Shown: positions 17,279-25,801 of the stretch, one piece after another
Layout: the number at the start of each line of letters is the position of its first letter
Position numbering within the stretch: position 1 is the stretch's first letter
Origin: Pseudolabrys sp. FHR47
Lineage (GTDB): Bacteria > Pseudomonadota > Alphaproteobacteria > Rhizobiales > Xanthobacteraceae
Assembly (NCBI RefSeq): GCF_005153485.1
Contig: NZ_CP039740.1
Span: 496,001-560,000 of the forward strand
Length of the DNA stretch: 64,000 nucleotides
Direction: 5' to 3'
Notes under the pieces: generated by a model
Seen by the model: the letters and a program-made list of their open reading frames with translations, nothing else
Database searches by the model: none
Told to the model about the DNA's origin: nothing
Program-made: the position numbers and the translations under genes

Positions 17279-19051
17279 TCAGGCGCGCTTGTGGACGGTA
17301 GTGCCCTCCTTGATCGTCTCTTCGATCGCGATCGCCGACAATTTTTCCGGGGCGATGGTCAGGGGATTGTCGGAAAGGATGACGAAATCGGCGAGCTTGC
17401 CGGTTTCGATCGAGCCTTTACTGGCTTCCTCGAAGTGCTGATAGGCCGACCACAAGGTCATCGCCTTGAGCGCCACCGGCACACTGACGCGTTGATCCGG
17501 ACCGAGGATGAATCGGCTGCGGGTCACGCGCGTCACCGTCGCCGACAAGACCCGCATGGAATCCGGCTTGGCGACCGGAGCGTCATGGTGCGACGTGAAC
17601 ATCATGCCGCGGCGCAACGCCGAGCCGCATGGCGAGATGCGCGCGGCGCGTTCCGGCCCGAGCACGGAGGTGCGGTGCCAGTCGCCCCAGTAGAAGGTGT
17701 GCATGGGAAATAGCGACGGGAAGATGCCGAGCTCCTTGGCCTGATCGAGCTGGTCTTCGCGGCAGGTCATGCCGTGGACCATGACGGCGCGCCGGTCGGC
17801 CTTGCCGTACTTCGCGGTCGCCTTGCTGATGGCGCTCATCAAGGCGTCGATCGCGGCGTCGCCATTGGTATGGGTGAGGATCTGCCAGCCTTTGCTGAAA
17901 GCAATGTCGACGGCATTGACCGTCTGTTCGGGCGTGATGGCCGGATAGCCGACGTAGCTGGCATCCCTGCCGGCAGGCGGCACGAAATAGGGCTTGGTCA
18001 GCCAGGCGGTCTTGCCTTGCGGTGAGCCGTCGATCGTGAGCTTGGCGCCGCCGATGCGATAGCGATTGCGGTACTGCCGCGACGGCTGGATGGCGTCCAT
18101 CGAGTCGATGATATCCGGGTAACACACGACATCGATCGGCAGGATGTTCATATCCGCCGCCTTGCTCAGCATGGCGGCGGTCGCCTTCATCGCACGACCT
18201 TCCTGCGCGGTGGTGTATCCGAAGCTGGCGTAAGACTTCGTGCCGGCCTTGATCATCGCCAGATAGGCATCTTGGTCGAAGTTCGACGCCAGCATGCCGA
18301 TGACCTGGAAGAAGGCGTATTCCTCGCACACCCCGTTCGGTTCCTGGCTGCCGGCGCGGCGCCGGAACACACCGCCTTTGGGGTCCTTGGTCGCGGCGGA
18401 GATCTTCGCGACTTCCAGCGTCTTGCTGTTGGCGACGCCGAGATGCCCGGACTGATGAACGAGAATGATCGGAATGTCTTTCGACACGGCATCGAGATCG
18501 TCGCGCGTCGGATGCCGCTGCTCCTTGAGCTGGGAGTCGTCGTAGCCGAAACCGACCGCGAGCTTGTAGCGCTCGATCACGCGCCCGTTCTTGCCGATCC
18601 ATTCTTTCATCAGGCGCTGAATGGAGGCGATGTCCTGGCCTTCGCCGTCGGGCGGCGGCAGCAGGTTCGCAGACAAGGCCTGCAAGCCGACCATGACGAC
18701 ATGGCCATGGGGATCGAAGAAACCGGGCAGCAAGGTGCGGCCCTTGAGATCGACGACTTCCGCGGCTCCCTGTGTCTGCCTGTCGATTTGCGAGCGCGCG
18801 CCAACGGCGGCAATGCGTCCGTTACGGACCAGCACCGCCTCGGCGCTGGGCTGGCGGTCATCCATGGTGATGATCGGGCCGCCGGTAAAAATCTTGTCGC
18901 CGGCGGTTTGCGCGAAGACTTCCGAGCAGGAAAAATCAGCAGCGGCGAAGCCGGCGCTTAACGCCGCGGCGCCGGCGCTTTGCATGAAGCCACGCCGGTT
19001 GACAGTGACGCCGGCGAAAATCGCCTCTCCCATCGCGCAGGCAATGCACAT
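17279..19051 (-). CDS. Tat-exported amidohydrolase (YtcJ-like), copy 2
   Basis: This is a 590-residue paralogue of the neighbouring amidohydrolase. It begins MCIACAMGEA, again a CxxC just ahead of a twin-arginine motif (NRRGFMQSAGAAALSAGFAA). Barrel motifs are PGFFDPHGHVVMVG, LTHTNGDAAIDALM and VMVHGMTC, and the C-terminus GKLADFVILSDNPL is near-identical in pattern to copy 1. I chose ATG 19051, with GAGGG about 10 bp upstream, over an upstream TTG. The pair probably arose by tandem duplication and then diverged. Confidence 0.85.
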   Translation of the reverse strand: MCIACAMGEAIFAGVTVNRRGFMQSAGAAALSAGFAAADFSCSEVFAQTAGDKIFTGGPIITMDDRQPSAEAVLVRNGRIAAVGARSQIDRQTQGAAEVVDLKGRTLLPGFFDPHGHVVMVGLQALSANLLPPPDGEGQDIASIQRLMKEWIGKNGRVIERYKLAVGFGYDDSQLKEQRHPTRDDLDAVSKDIPIILVHQSGHLGVANSKTLEVAKISAATKDPKGGVFRRRAGSQEPNGVCEEYAFFQVIGMLASNFDQDAYLAMIKAGTKSYASFGYTTAQEGRAMKATAAMLSKAADMNILPIDVVCYPDIIDSMDAIQPSRQYRNRYRIGGAKLTIDGSPQGKTAWLTKPYFVPPAGRDASYVGYPAITPEQTVNAVDIAFSKGWQILTHTNGDAAIDALMSAISKATAKYGKADRRAVMVHGMTCREDQLDQAKELGIFPSLFPMHTFYWGDWHRTSVLGPERAARISPCGSALRRGMMFTSHHDAPVAKPDSMRVLSATVTRVTRSRFILGPDQRVSVPVALKAMTLWSAYQHFEEASKGSIETGKLADFVILSDNPLTIAPEKLSAIAIEETIKEGTTVHKRA

Positions 19052-19265
19052 CTCGACGCCCTCTGATCGAATCAATATGCGCTTTCAACCAGGAGGGCTA
19101 TCTGATCTAAATTCGCGGCACTAACGGCAATGACATAAGTCAATCGCCGGTAAGGCGCGGCGAATTTTAAATGAAGTGGAGAGGTAGCCCCGTCCCCGTG
19201 TGGAGGGTTGCCACATCACGGCGCCATGTACTGACGTGACGATGTTATCGTGCCGTGTTTGCGAC

Positions 19266-19298
19266 AATAAAAAACGCCGCCCGAGAGGGCGGCGTTTT
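19266..19298 (-). terminator. Rho-independent terminator of rpmB
   Basis: The stem CGCCGCCC / GGGCGGCG (19275-19282 and 19287-19294) has a GAGA loop, followed on the minus strand by a run of six T (complement of 19269-19274). The plus-strand side also has TTTT, so it could act in both directions. Confidence 0.9.
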
Positions 19299-19323
19299 CG
19301 AATTCGTACTATTCGTAGAGAAA

Positions 19324-19620
19324 TCAGCTCGCTTTCGCGGCAGCGCTCTTCTTCACGATCTGGCGCTTGAGCGCCAACATGTTTGGCGCGAGGTCTGCGT
19401 CCTTGGCCTTGAGCAGGAAGGCATCGAAGCCGCCGCGGTGATCGACGGTGCGCAGCGCGTTGGTCGAGATGCGGGCGCGCACGGTGCGGCCGAGGATCTC
19501 CGAGGTCAGCGAGACGCTCTGCAGGTTCGGCATGAAGCGCCGCTTGGTCTTGATGTTCGAGTGGCTCACCTTGTGGCCCGAGAGCGGCTTCTTGCCGGTC
19601 AGATCGCAACGCCAGGACAT
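19324..19620 (-). CDS. rpmB: 50S ribosomal protein bL28
   Basis: The 98-residue bL28 begins [20 protein letters not shown], the conserved N-terminus, and continues [17 protein letters not shown] and [22 protein letters not shown]. It is a large-subunit ribosomal protein near the E site. It is monocistronic, with a clear promoter and terminator. Only one Cys of the zinc-binding set is seen (Cys5), so this is the zinc-independent form. Confidence 0.98.
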   Translation of the reverse strand: MSWRCDLTGKKPLSGHKVSHSNIKTKRRFMPNLQSVSLTSEILGRTVRARISTNALRTVDHRGGFDAFLLKAKDADLAPNMLALKRQIVKKSAAAKAS

Positions 19621-19754
19621 GGCATCATCCTTCGCAAATGGTGCGTCGCTTGATAAGCGCCGCGGGAATTGTGGTCGCCCTGCAAAAGGCCGGCCTGCAC
19701 GTGCTGTTTGGCTCGCGCCGGTCCGTTCCGAAAATGTGGGCTTGGACGGCAGGA

Positions 19755-19783
19755 CGTATAAAGAGCCGTGGCTTGGGCGTCAA
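19755..19783 (-). promoter_or_regulatory. Sigma-70 type promoter of rpmB
   Basis: On the minus strand TTGACG (19783-19778) is followed by a 17-bp spacer and TATACG (19760-19755). This matches the vegetative consensus well and predicts a start near 19748, about 128 bp upstream of the rpmB ATG. Confidence 0.7.
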
Positions 19784-19921
19784 GTTGGGGATTTGACCTT
19801 AGTTTCTGCCATTTTTGGGCTTTTCGGCGGCTGACTGGCGTAAATTAACCGCGGCGCGACCGGTACCAAACATTTGGCGCAATGCGCGCCGACCAATTGC
19901 GCCATCAGGAAGGAATGTCCG

Positions 19922-20836
19922 GTGCTCAAGGTCCGGGAAGCGAGGCGACGGATGACGCTGGCAGCGCCTGTGGCGGCGCTGTGCGCGGCGTTCGCGCCCG
20001 GGGACGCAGGGGCACAGGCCCGGCTCGACGCGCGCTATACGGCCTCGCTGGCCGGCCTGCCCATCGGCGAGGGCACCTGGCAGATCGTGATCGGAGAGGG
20101 CGATTATTCGGCCACGGCCAAGGGCTCGACGACCGGCCTGATGAAAGCCTTCACCGGCGGTTATGGCCATACCATCACCCAGGGCACGCTACAGGCCGGT
20201 AAGCCGGTTCTGTCCAGTTACACGGCCAGCATCCAGTCCTACAAAAAAGGCAATGAAGTAAGCCTAAAAGTGGATGGCGGCGCCGTCAAAGACCTGAAGC
20301 TCGATCCTCCCGCTGAAACGGAGCCGGAGCGTGTCCCGGTGACCGAGGCCAGCAAGAGCGGCGTGCTCGATCCGATGACGGCGACCTTGGTGCGGATGAC
20401 GGGCAATGGCGACGTCATGTCGCCGGAGGCCTGCCAGCGTAAATTGCCGGTGTTCGACGGGCGCCTGCGCTACGACCTCAATCTGGCCTTCAAGCGTATG
20501 GATCAGGTCAAGGCGGACAAGGGCTATGCCGGGCCGGTCGTGGTGTGCAGCGTCATCTTCACCCCGGTCGCCGGCTACATCCCCACCCGTGCGGCGATCA
20601 AATACCTCCAGGAACAGCGCAACATCGAGATCTGGCTGGCGCCGATCGGCGGCACGCGTGTGCTGGTGCCGTTCCGGATCGAGGGCCCGACGCCGGTCGG
20701 CCGCGCGGCTTTGGAAGCCGACGAGTTTGTCGTGACCGCGTTGCCGCCCAAGGAGCCGATCAAGGCCTCGATCAAGCCCAAAGAAAAAGACAAGCCGACC
20801 AAGGCGGCGGCGAGCGAGACCAAACCGACGCCGTGA
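19922..20836 (+). CDS. DUF3108 periplasmic protein
   Basis: The 304-residue protein has a signal peptide (VREARRRMTLAAPVAALCAA, cleaved near AGAQA) and the DUF3108 pattern: ARYTASLAGLPIGEGTWQI, KGSTTGLMKAFTGGYG, FDGRLRYDLNLAF and AAIKYLQEQRNIEIWLAP. The C-terminus is Lys/Pro-rich. I chose GTG 19922 because AGGAAGGA (19907-19914) sits 7 bp upstream, better than the in-frame codons further up. DUF3108 proteins are envelope-located and of unknown function. Confidence 0.85.
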   Translation: MLKVREARRRMTLAAPVAALCAAFAPGDAGAQARLDARYTASLAGLPIGEGTWQIVIGEGDYSATAKGSTTGLMKAFTGGYGHTITQGTLQAGKPVLSSYTASIQSYKKGNEVSLKVDGGAVKDLKLDPPAETEPERVPVTEASKSGVLDPMTATLVRMTGNGDVMSPEACQRKLPVFDGRLRYDLNLAFKRMDQVKADKGYAGPVVVCSVIFTPVAGYIPTRAAIKYLQEQRNIEIWLAPIGGTRVLVPFRIEGPTPVGRAALEADEFVVTALPPKEPIKASIKPKEKDKPTKAAASETKPTP

Positions 20837-20963
20837 TGTCGAATCCGGCTTGACTCGGCGCGCGAGGGCCGACTCGCCGGCGCGTTAATAAATCCCGGCC
20901 GAAAAAGCTCAATGAATCTGTTCCTCGCCACAGGATGTGGTGGCAAAGGATGAATCCGTTCCC

Positions 20964-21038
20964 ACATATCGCCGTGAACGAATCCGAAGTGGTGCTGAGT
21001 CACTGATTCGCCCCTGCTTCGTTCCAGACTCGTTCCGG
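20964..21038. repeat. 75-bp direct repeat, unit 1
   Basis: It aligns without gaps to 21218-21292 (offset 254 bp). Shared blocks are ACAT-TCGCCGTGAACGAA, TGATTCG and TTCGTTCCAG, with a diverged centre. GAACGAA and TTCGTTC inside the unit are inverted complements and could form a stem. Confidence 0.75.
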
Positions 21039-21217
21039 CCTTTAAAACCGGGCTCTTCTAACTGTTGCAGGATGAGACAGATCGCTTGGCGTGACGGTTC
21101 CGGCGCTTGCAGCGAAACGAGACAGGCGAGCCGTCTCGTTAAGATTTGAATTGTTTTTTCGCTCTAGTCGGCGGCGACGGCAAACCCTATCTAGTGGCTA
21201 CCGCATGACTGCCACCG

Positions 21218-21292
21218 ACATGTCGCCGTGAACGAACCCGCATTCGACTGTTTTCAGTGATTCGGACGGTGTTCGTTCCAGCGCTGTTCCAA
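21218..21292. repeat. 75-bp direct repeat, unit 2
   Basis: It aligns gap-free with 20964-21038, with the same GAACGAA ... TTCGTTC inverted pair. Its diverged centre has its own small hairpin, ACTG TTTT CAGT. It ends about 100 bp before the helicase ATG. Confidence 0.75.
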
Positions 21293-21393
21293 AGCTTAAC
21301 GGTGGCGCCTTTTAGGGCTCGCATGAAGATGCGATGTGATAGATGACCTTGCGGCCTCGCCTCCCTTGAGGCGATGACGCGTCTGGACGAGTA

Positions 21394-24300
21394 ATGACGA
21401 TTTCCTTCTCTCCGCAGGCCAAATGCCAGCCGCACGCACGCGGTTCAGGTGTGACGGCGGTTCTCGGTCCCACCAATACCGGTAAGACCCATCTCGCCAT
21501 CGAGCGGATGCTCGCGCATTCCTCCGGCGTGATCGGCCTGCCGCTGCGGCTTCTGGCGCGCGAGGTCTACAACAAGGTCGTGGCCAAGGCCGGCGAAGCC
21601 TCCGTCGCGCTCATCACCGGTGAAGAGAAGATCAAGCCGCCGAAGGCGCGATACTGGGTCTCGACCGTCGAGGCGATGCCGCGCGATCTCGACGTCGCTT
21701 TTCTCGCGGTCGACGAAATCCAGCTCGGGGCCGATTTCGAGCGCGGCCACGTTTTCACCGATCGCATCCTCAACATGCGCGCCCGCGAGGAAACGCTCAT
21801 CCTCGGCGCAGCGACCATGCGCGGCATCGTGGAGCGGCTGCTGCCCGGCGCCAATATCGTGTCGCGGCCGCGACTTTCGATGCTCACTTATGCGGGCGAA
21901 AAGAAGATCACGCGGCTGCCGACGCGATCGGCCATTGTCGCCTTTTCCGCGGCGGAAGTTTACGCGATCGCCGAACTGATCCGCCGCCAGCGTGGCGGTG
22001 CGGCCGTTGTGCTCGGTGCGCTATCGCCACGCACCCGCAATGCCCAGGTCGCGATGTACCAATCAGGCGATGTGGATTATCTCGTCGCTACCGATGCGAT
22101 TGGAATGGGTCTCAATCTCGACGTCGACCACGTCGCATTTGCCTCCGACCGTAAGTTCGACGGTTACCAGTTCCGCAAACTCAACCCGTCCGAACTCGGG
22201 CAGATTGCCGGCCGTGCCGGCCGCGCCACCCGTGACGGCACTTTCGGCACGACGGGGCGCTGCGACCCGTTCGACCAGGAATTGGTGCATGCGCTGGAAA
22301 GTCACACCTTCGAGCCGGTGCGGATGCTGCAATGGCGCAATTCCGCGCTCGATTTCGCCTCGATCGGCGCGCTGCAGGCATCGCTGTCGATGCCGCCGCA
22401 GGAGCAGGGTCTGACACGCGCGCCCACCGGCGAAGACATTCTGGTGCTGGAACACGCCGGCCGCGATGACGACGTGAAGGCGCTGGCGCGCAGCGCGGCG
22501 GCGATCGAGCGGCTTTGGGACGTCTGTCAGGTCCCGGACTATCGCAAGATCGCGCCGGCGACCCATGCCGAATTGGCCGTGACCCTCTATGGTTTCTTGA
22601 TGCGAGAGGGTAACATCCCTACAGATTGGTTCGCCCGTCAGCTCGCTCTGGCCGATCGGACCGACGGCGACATCGACACCCTCTCCAACCGGATCGCGCA
22701 TGTCAGGACCTGGACTTACGTTGCCAATCGGCCGGATTGGCTTGCCGACCCTGAGCATTGGCAGGGTGTCACCCGCGCGATCGAAGACAAATTGTCGGAC
22801 GCTTTGCACGAGCGTCTGGCAGAACGCTTCGTGGACCGCCGCACCAGCGTCTTGATGCGGAGGCTGCGAGAAAACGCGATGCTCGAAACACAAATCGGAA
22901 AAACCGGCGAAGTCACTGTCGAGGGCCATGTCATCGGCCGTCTCGACGGCTTTATGTTCGCACCTGACGCTTCGGCCGCCGGCTCGGAAGCCAAGGCGCT
23001 CAATGCCGCCGCGCAGAAAGTGCTCGCCGTCGAGATCGAAGCGCGGGCCACCAAGCTGTCTCAGGCCTCCAGCGATCAGGTCGTGCTCGCCAATGACGGC
23101 GTTTTGCGCTGGACCGGCGAATTGGTCGGCAAGCTCGTGGCGGGCGATGACACGCTGCGTCCGCGCGTGCGCATCATTGCCGACGAGCATTTGACGGGCC
23201 CGGCGCGCGAACTGGTGCAGAATCGCCTCGACCTCTGGATCAAAAACCACATCGAGAAGCTGCTCGCGCCGTTGTTCTCGCTGTCGGCGGCGGAAGATAT
23301 CACCGGCGTTGCCCGCGGCATCGCGTTCCAGCTCGTCGAGGCGCTCGGCGTGCTCGAACGGCAGAAGGTCGCCGAGGAAGTGAAGGGGCTCGATCAGCCC
23401 TCGCGCGCCACCTTGCGCAAATACGGCGTGCGCTTCGGCGCCTATCACATCTACCTGCCGCTGCTGCTCAAGCCGGCGCCGCGATCGCTGGCGACGCAGC
23501 TTTGGGCTTTGAAGCACGAGGCGCCGGACGCCAAGGGCGTCACCGAGCTACTGCACCTCGCCGCGTCCGGCCGCACCTCGATTCCGGTCGACAAGGAAAC
23601 GCCGAAGGCGCTGTACCGGACTTCCGGCTACCGCATCTGCGGCGAGCGTGCGGTGCGCGTCGATATCCTGGAGCGGCTTGCCGATCTCATCCGCCCGGCG
23701 TTGTCGTGGCGCGAGGGCATGACGCCCAAGCCCGACGGCGCTTTCGACGGCCGCGGCTTCGTTATCACCGGCGCCATGACCTCGCTGACCGGTGCCTCTG
23801 GCGAGGACTTCGCTTCGATCCTGCGCTCGCTCGGCTATCGCATGGATCGCAAGCCGAAACCGCCGGAAGCCAAGCCGGTGGAGGAAGCGAAGCCAGCCGA
23901 ACCGACCACGGAAGCTGCCGCCACAGAAAGCACGGCCTCGGAAACATCGGCCGAATCTGCGGCCGAACCTGGCGCTGAGACGACAGAGACCTCGTCGCTG
24001 TCGCTGCTGCCGGATGCCGAACTGTTGCCGACGGCTCCTGACGTCAGCGCCGAACCTGTCGCGGCTGCCGCGCCGGACGTCGGCGGCGAGGTGGCGAATA
24101 TTGCGGAAGCCGCCGAGGCATCTCCGCCGATCGCCGGCGACGGCATGACAGAGACCGAAGCCGCTGCGCCGCAGGCTGCGCCAGCGGCCGAGCAAAAGGC
24201 CGAACCGGAAACCATCGAGGTCTGGCGGCCGGGCGGACATGGCGGCGGCGAACGCCGACAGCATCATCGTCCGCGTCGCGGCCAGCGTCCGCCGCAGGCG

Positions 24301-24705
24301 GCCGCCACGGCTGAGGGAGCGCCCGCGCCGGATGCCGCTGCTGTATCCGCGCCGGCCGACCAGAGCGGTGTGCGCTACAATGAACAGCGCCGCGAACCGC
24401 GGCAGGGCCCTGACCGCAACGAGCGTCGTCAGCGCATGGAGCGGCAATCCCAAGGCTTTGCGAAGGGTTTCGGTGGCAAGCCATCGGACAACAAGCGCGA
24501 TCAGGGCCGGCCTGGCGAAGGCCGAGATGGTCAATCGCGCGGCCCGCGCCGCGGCCGTGAGCGCGACCAGGTCGATCGCGCCGACCGCGACAAGTATTAC
24601 GCTCGTCCTGGCGGCGGCTCGGGTGGCCGTGACAAGGCCCCGGATCCGAACTCGCCCTTTGCCAAGCTCGCCGCGCTCAAGCAGCAGCTTGAAAGCAAGG
24701 ACTAG
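21394..24705 (+). CDS. Suv3/MgpS-like superfamily 2 helicase with long basic tail
   Basis: The 1103-residue protein has an SF2 helicase core at about residues 15-330: Walker A LGPTNTGKTHLAIERML, DEIQ box FLAVDEIQLGAD, motif III-like LGAATM, and motif VI-like LGQIAGRAGRATRDG. This layout matches mitochondrial Suv3-related bacterial helicases acting on RNA. Beyond about residue 820 the chain is Ala/Glu/Pro-rich and then Arg/Gly/Gln-rich and basic, probably disordered and RNA-binding. It is followed at 8 bp by an S4 RNA-binding gene, fdxA and carD, a conserved Rhizobiales string. It probably works in RNA metabolism; the exact substrate is unknown. Confidence 0.9.
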   Translation: MTISFSPQAKCQPHARGSGVTAVLGPTNTGKTHLAIERMLAHSSGVIGLPLRLLAREVYNKVVAKAGEASVALITGEEKIKPPKARYWVSTVEAMPRDLDVAFLAVDEIQLGADFERGHVFTDRILNMRAREETLILGAATMRGIVERLLPGANIVSRPRLSMLTYAGEKKITRLPTRSAIVAFSAAEVYAIAELIRRQRGGAAVVLGALSPRTRNAQVAMYQSGDVDYLVATDAIGMGLNLDVDHVAFASDRKFDGYQFRKLNPSELGQIAGRAGRATRDGTFGTTGRCDPFDQELVHALESHTFEPVRMLQWRNSALDFASIGALQASLSMPPQEQGLTRAPTGEDILVLEHAGRDDDVKALARSAAAIERLWDVCQVPDYRKIAPATHAELAVTLYGFLMREGNIPTDWFARQLALADRTDGDIDTLSNRIAHVRTWTYVANRPDWLADPEHWQGVTRAIEDKLSDALHERLAERFVDRRTSVLMRRLRENAMLETQIGKTGEVTVEGHVIGRLDGFMFAPDASAAGSEAKALNAAAQKVLAVEIEARATKLSQASSDQVVLANDGVLRWTGELVGKLVAGDDTLRPRVRIIADEHLTGPARELVQNRLDLWIKNHIEKLLAPLFSLSAAEDITGVARGIAFQLVEALGVLERQKVAEEVKGLDQPSRATLRKYGVRFGAYHIYLPLLLKPAPRSLATQLWALKHEAPDAKGVTELLHLAASGRTSIPVDKETPKALYRTSGYRICGERAVRVDILERLADLIRPALSWREGMTPKPDGAFDGRGFVITGAMTSLTGASGEDFASILRSLGYRMDRKPKPPEAKPVEEAKPAEPTTEAAATESTASETSAESAAEPGAETTETSSLSLLPDAELLPTAPDVSAEPVAAAAPDVGGEVANIAEAAEASPPIAGDGMTETEAAAPQAAPAAEQKAEPETIEVWRPGGHGGGERRQHHRPRRGQRPPQAAATAEGAPAPDAAAVSAPADQSGVRYNEQRREPRQGPDRNERRQRMERQSQGFAKGFGGKPSDNKRDQGRPGEGRDGQSRGPRRGRERDQVDRADRDKYYARPGGGSGGRDKAPDPNSPFAKLAALKQQLESKD

Positions 24706-24712
24706 GGCCCCC

Positions 24713-25036
24713 GTGGCGCATGGCGCTGCCGGACAGGAGGCCGTGTCCGAGCGGCAGCGCATCGATAAATGGCTATGGCATGCGCGCATGGTGCGTACCC
24801 GCAGCGATGCCGCCCGGCTGGTCGACGCCGGCCATACCCGCGTCAACGGCCAGCGCGTCACGGCGCCGGCACACCTTTTGCGGTCCGGCGATGTCGTGAC
24901 GCTGGCCCTCGATCGTTCGGTGCGCGTGATCGAGGTTGTGGGCTTTTGCGAGCGGCGCGGGGCGGCGCGCGATGCGGCGGTGACCTACCGGACGCTGGAA
25001 AATAACGCCGGATACCGGCCTCAAGGGGCTGCTTGA
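24713..25036 (+). CDS. S4-domain RNA-binding protein (Hsp15/HslR-like)
   Basis: The 107-residue protein carries the S4 signature RQRIDKWLWHARMVRTRSDA followed by ARLVDAGHTRVNGQRV, as in HslR, which binds stalled 50S subunits carrying nascent chain. GTG 24713 (8 bp after the helicase stop) and GTG 24743 are both possible starts; the AGGAGG at 24735-24740 is too close to the second. Coupling to an RNA helicase supports a role in RNA handling. Confidence 0.85.
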   Translation: MAHGAAGQEAVSERQRIDKWLWHARMVRTRSDAARLVDAGHTRVNGQRVTAPAHLLRSGDVVTLALDRSVRVIEVVGFCERRGAARDAAVTYRTLENNAGYRPQGAA

Positions 25037-25092
25037 AGTGTATGTAGGCTTGCGATAGCAAGCCGGCGTGCCGCCGCCCCGGAGTGGTTTGA

Positions 25093-25431
25093 ATGACTTA
25101 TGTCGTCACCGAAAACTGCATCAAGTGCAAGTATATGGACTGCGTCGAAGTCTGTCCGGTGGACTGCTTCTACGAAGGCGACAACATGCTCGTCATCCAC
25201 CCGGACGAATGCATCGACTGCGGCGTCTGCGAGCCGGAATGCCCGGCTGAAGCAATCAAGCCGGACACCGAACCGGGGCTGGAAAAGTTCCTGGAACTCA
25301 ATGCCGAATACGCCAAAAGCTGGCCGAATATTACCGTGAAGCGCGATCCGCCCGCCGACGCCAAGGAATGGGACGGCGTGGCAGACAAGCTCGAGAAGCA
25401 TTTTTCGCCGAAGCCGGGCGAGGGCGACTGA
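25093..25431 (+). CDS. fdxA: Seven-iron ferredoxin FdxA
   Basis: The 112-residue ferredoxin has the Azotobacter FdI-type cysteine pattern. Cys9, Cys17 and Cys50 fit a [3Fe-4S] cluster. Cys21, Cys40, Cys43 and Cys46 ([11 protein letters not shown]) fit a [4Fe-4S] cluster. Cys12 and Cys25 are the extra cysteines also seen in FdI. It is a soluble electron carrier. It follows the helicase/S4 pair and precedes carD, with about 370 bp of leader before that gene. Confidence 0.95.
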   Translation: MTYVVTENCIKCKYMDCVEVCPVDCFYEGDNMLVIHPDECIDCGVCEPECPAEAIKPDTEPGLEKFLELNAEYAKSWPNITVKRDPPADAKEWDGVADKLEKHFSPKPGEGD

Positions 25432-25607
25432 TCGGCCGTCTTTCGCTGCGATTTGGGTCGCGGACGGCGCGCGCGGTTCCTCACGCGTAGCCGGAACCTT
25501 GCCGGCCCGCCGACAGTTTTCCAGCCGACACTGGTACCGGCGTTAACCGAACCGCCAACAGGCACCGCAATGGCGGTCTTATTGCGGTTTTGTAACGTCA
25601 TAAGGCT

Positions 25608-25635
25608 TTGATTTTGGCCAAAAATGTGCTATATA
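25608..25635 (+). promoter_or_regulatory. Candidate carD promoter
   Basis: TTGATT (25608-25613) and TATATA (25630-25635) are separated by 16 bp in a locally AT-rich patch, unlike the surrounding GC-rich DNA. The predicted start near 25642 gives a leader of about 160 nt ahead of carD. Confidence 0.55.
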
Positions 25636-25679
25636 AGCTGAAATCCCAATGAATATGAACAATCACCGCACACGGATCG

Positions 25680-25707
25680 GCTCCCTCTGTACGGGAGCAT
25701 TATTTTT
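25680..25707 (+). terminator. Terminator-like hairpin inside the carD leader
   Basis: GCTCCC (25680-25685) and GGGAGC (25693-25698) form a 6-bp stem with a 7-nt loop, followed by ATTATTTTT. It lies between the candidate promoter and the carD start, so it could attenuate carD. Alternatively it ends transcription coming from fdxA. Confidence 0.5.
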
Positions 25708-25801
25708 CGCGGGTTCCCCAAGGTTCCATAGAGGGCGTGCGATCCACGCGTGAGCTGTGGCTGGTAAATCGCGTCAAAAGTCCAAGAAAGGGTCCTCCGG
25801 T

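Larger units (their letters stand above)
20837..21393. other. 557-bp gap before the helicase gene holding a direct repeat
   Basis: No convincing gene is seen. An imperfect GC-rich hairpin follows the DUF3108 stop (about 20856-20890). The rest contains two related 75-bp units (annotated separately) and an AT-richer stretch around 21140-21165. The length and the repeat suggest regulatory or small-RNA content, but nothing further can be shown from sequence alone. Confidence 0.6.
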
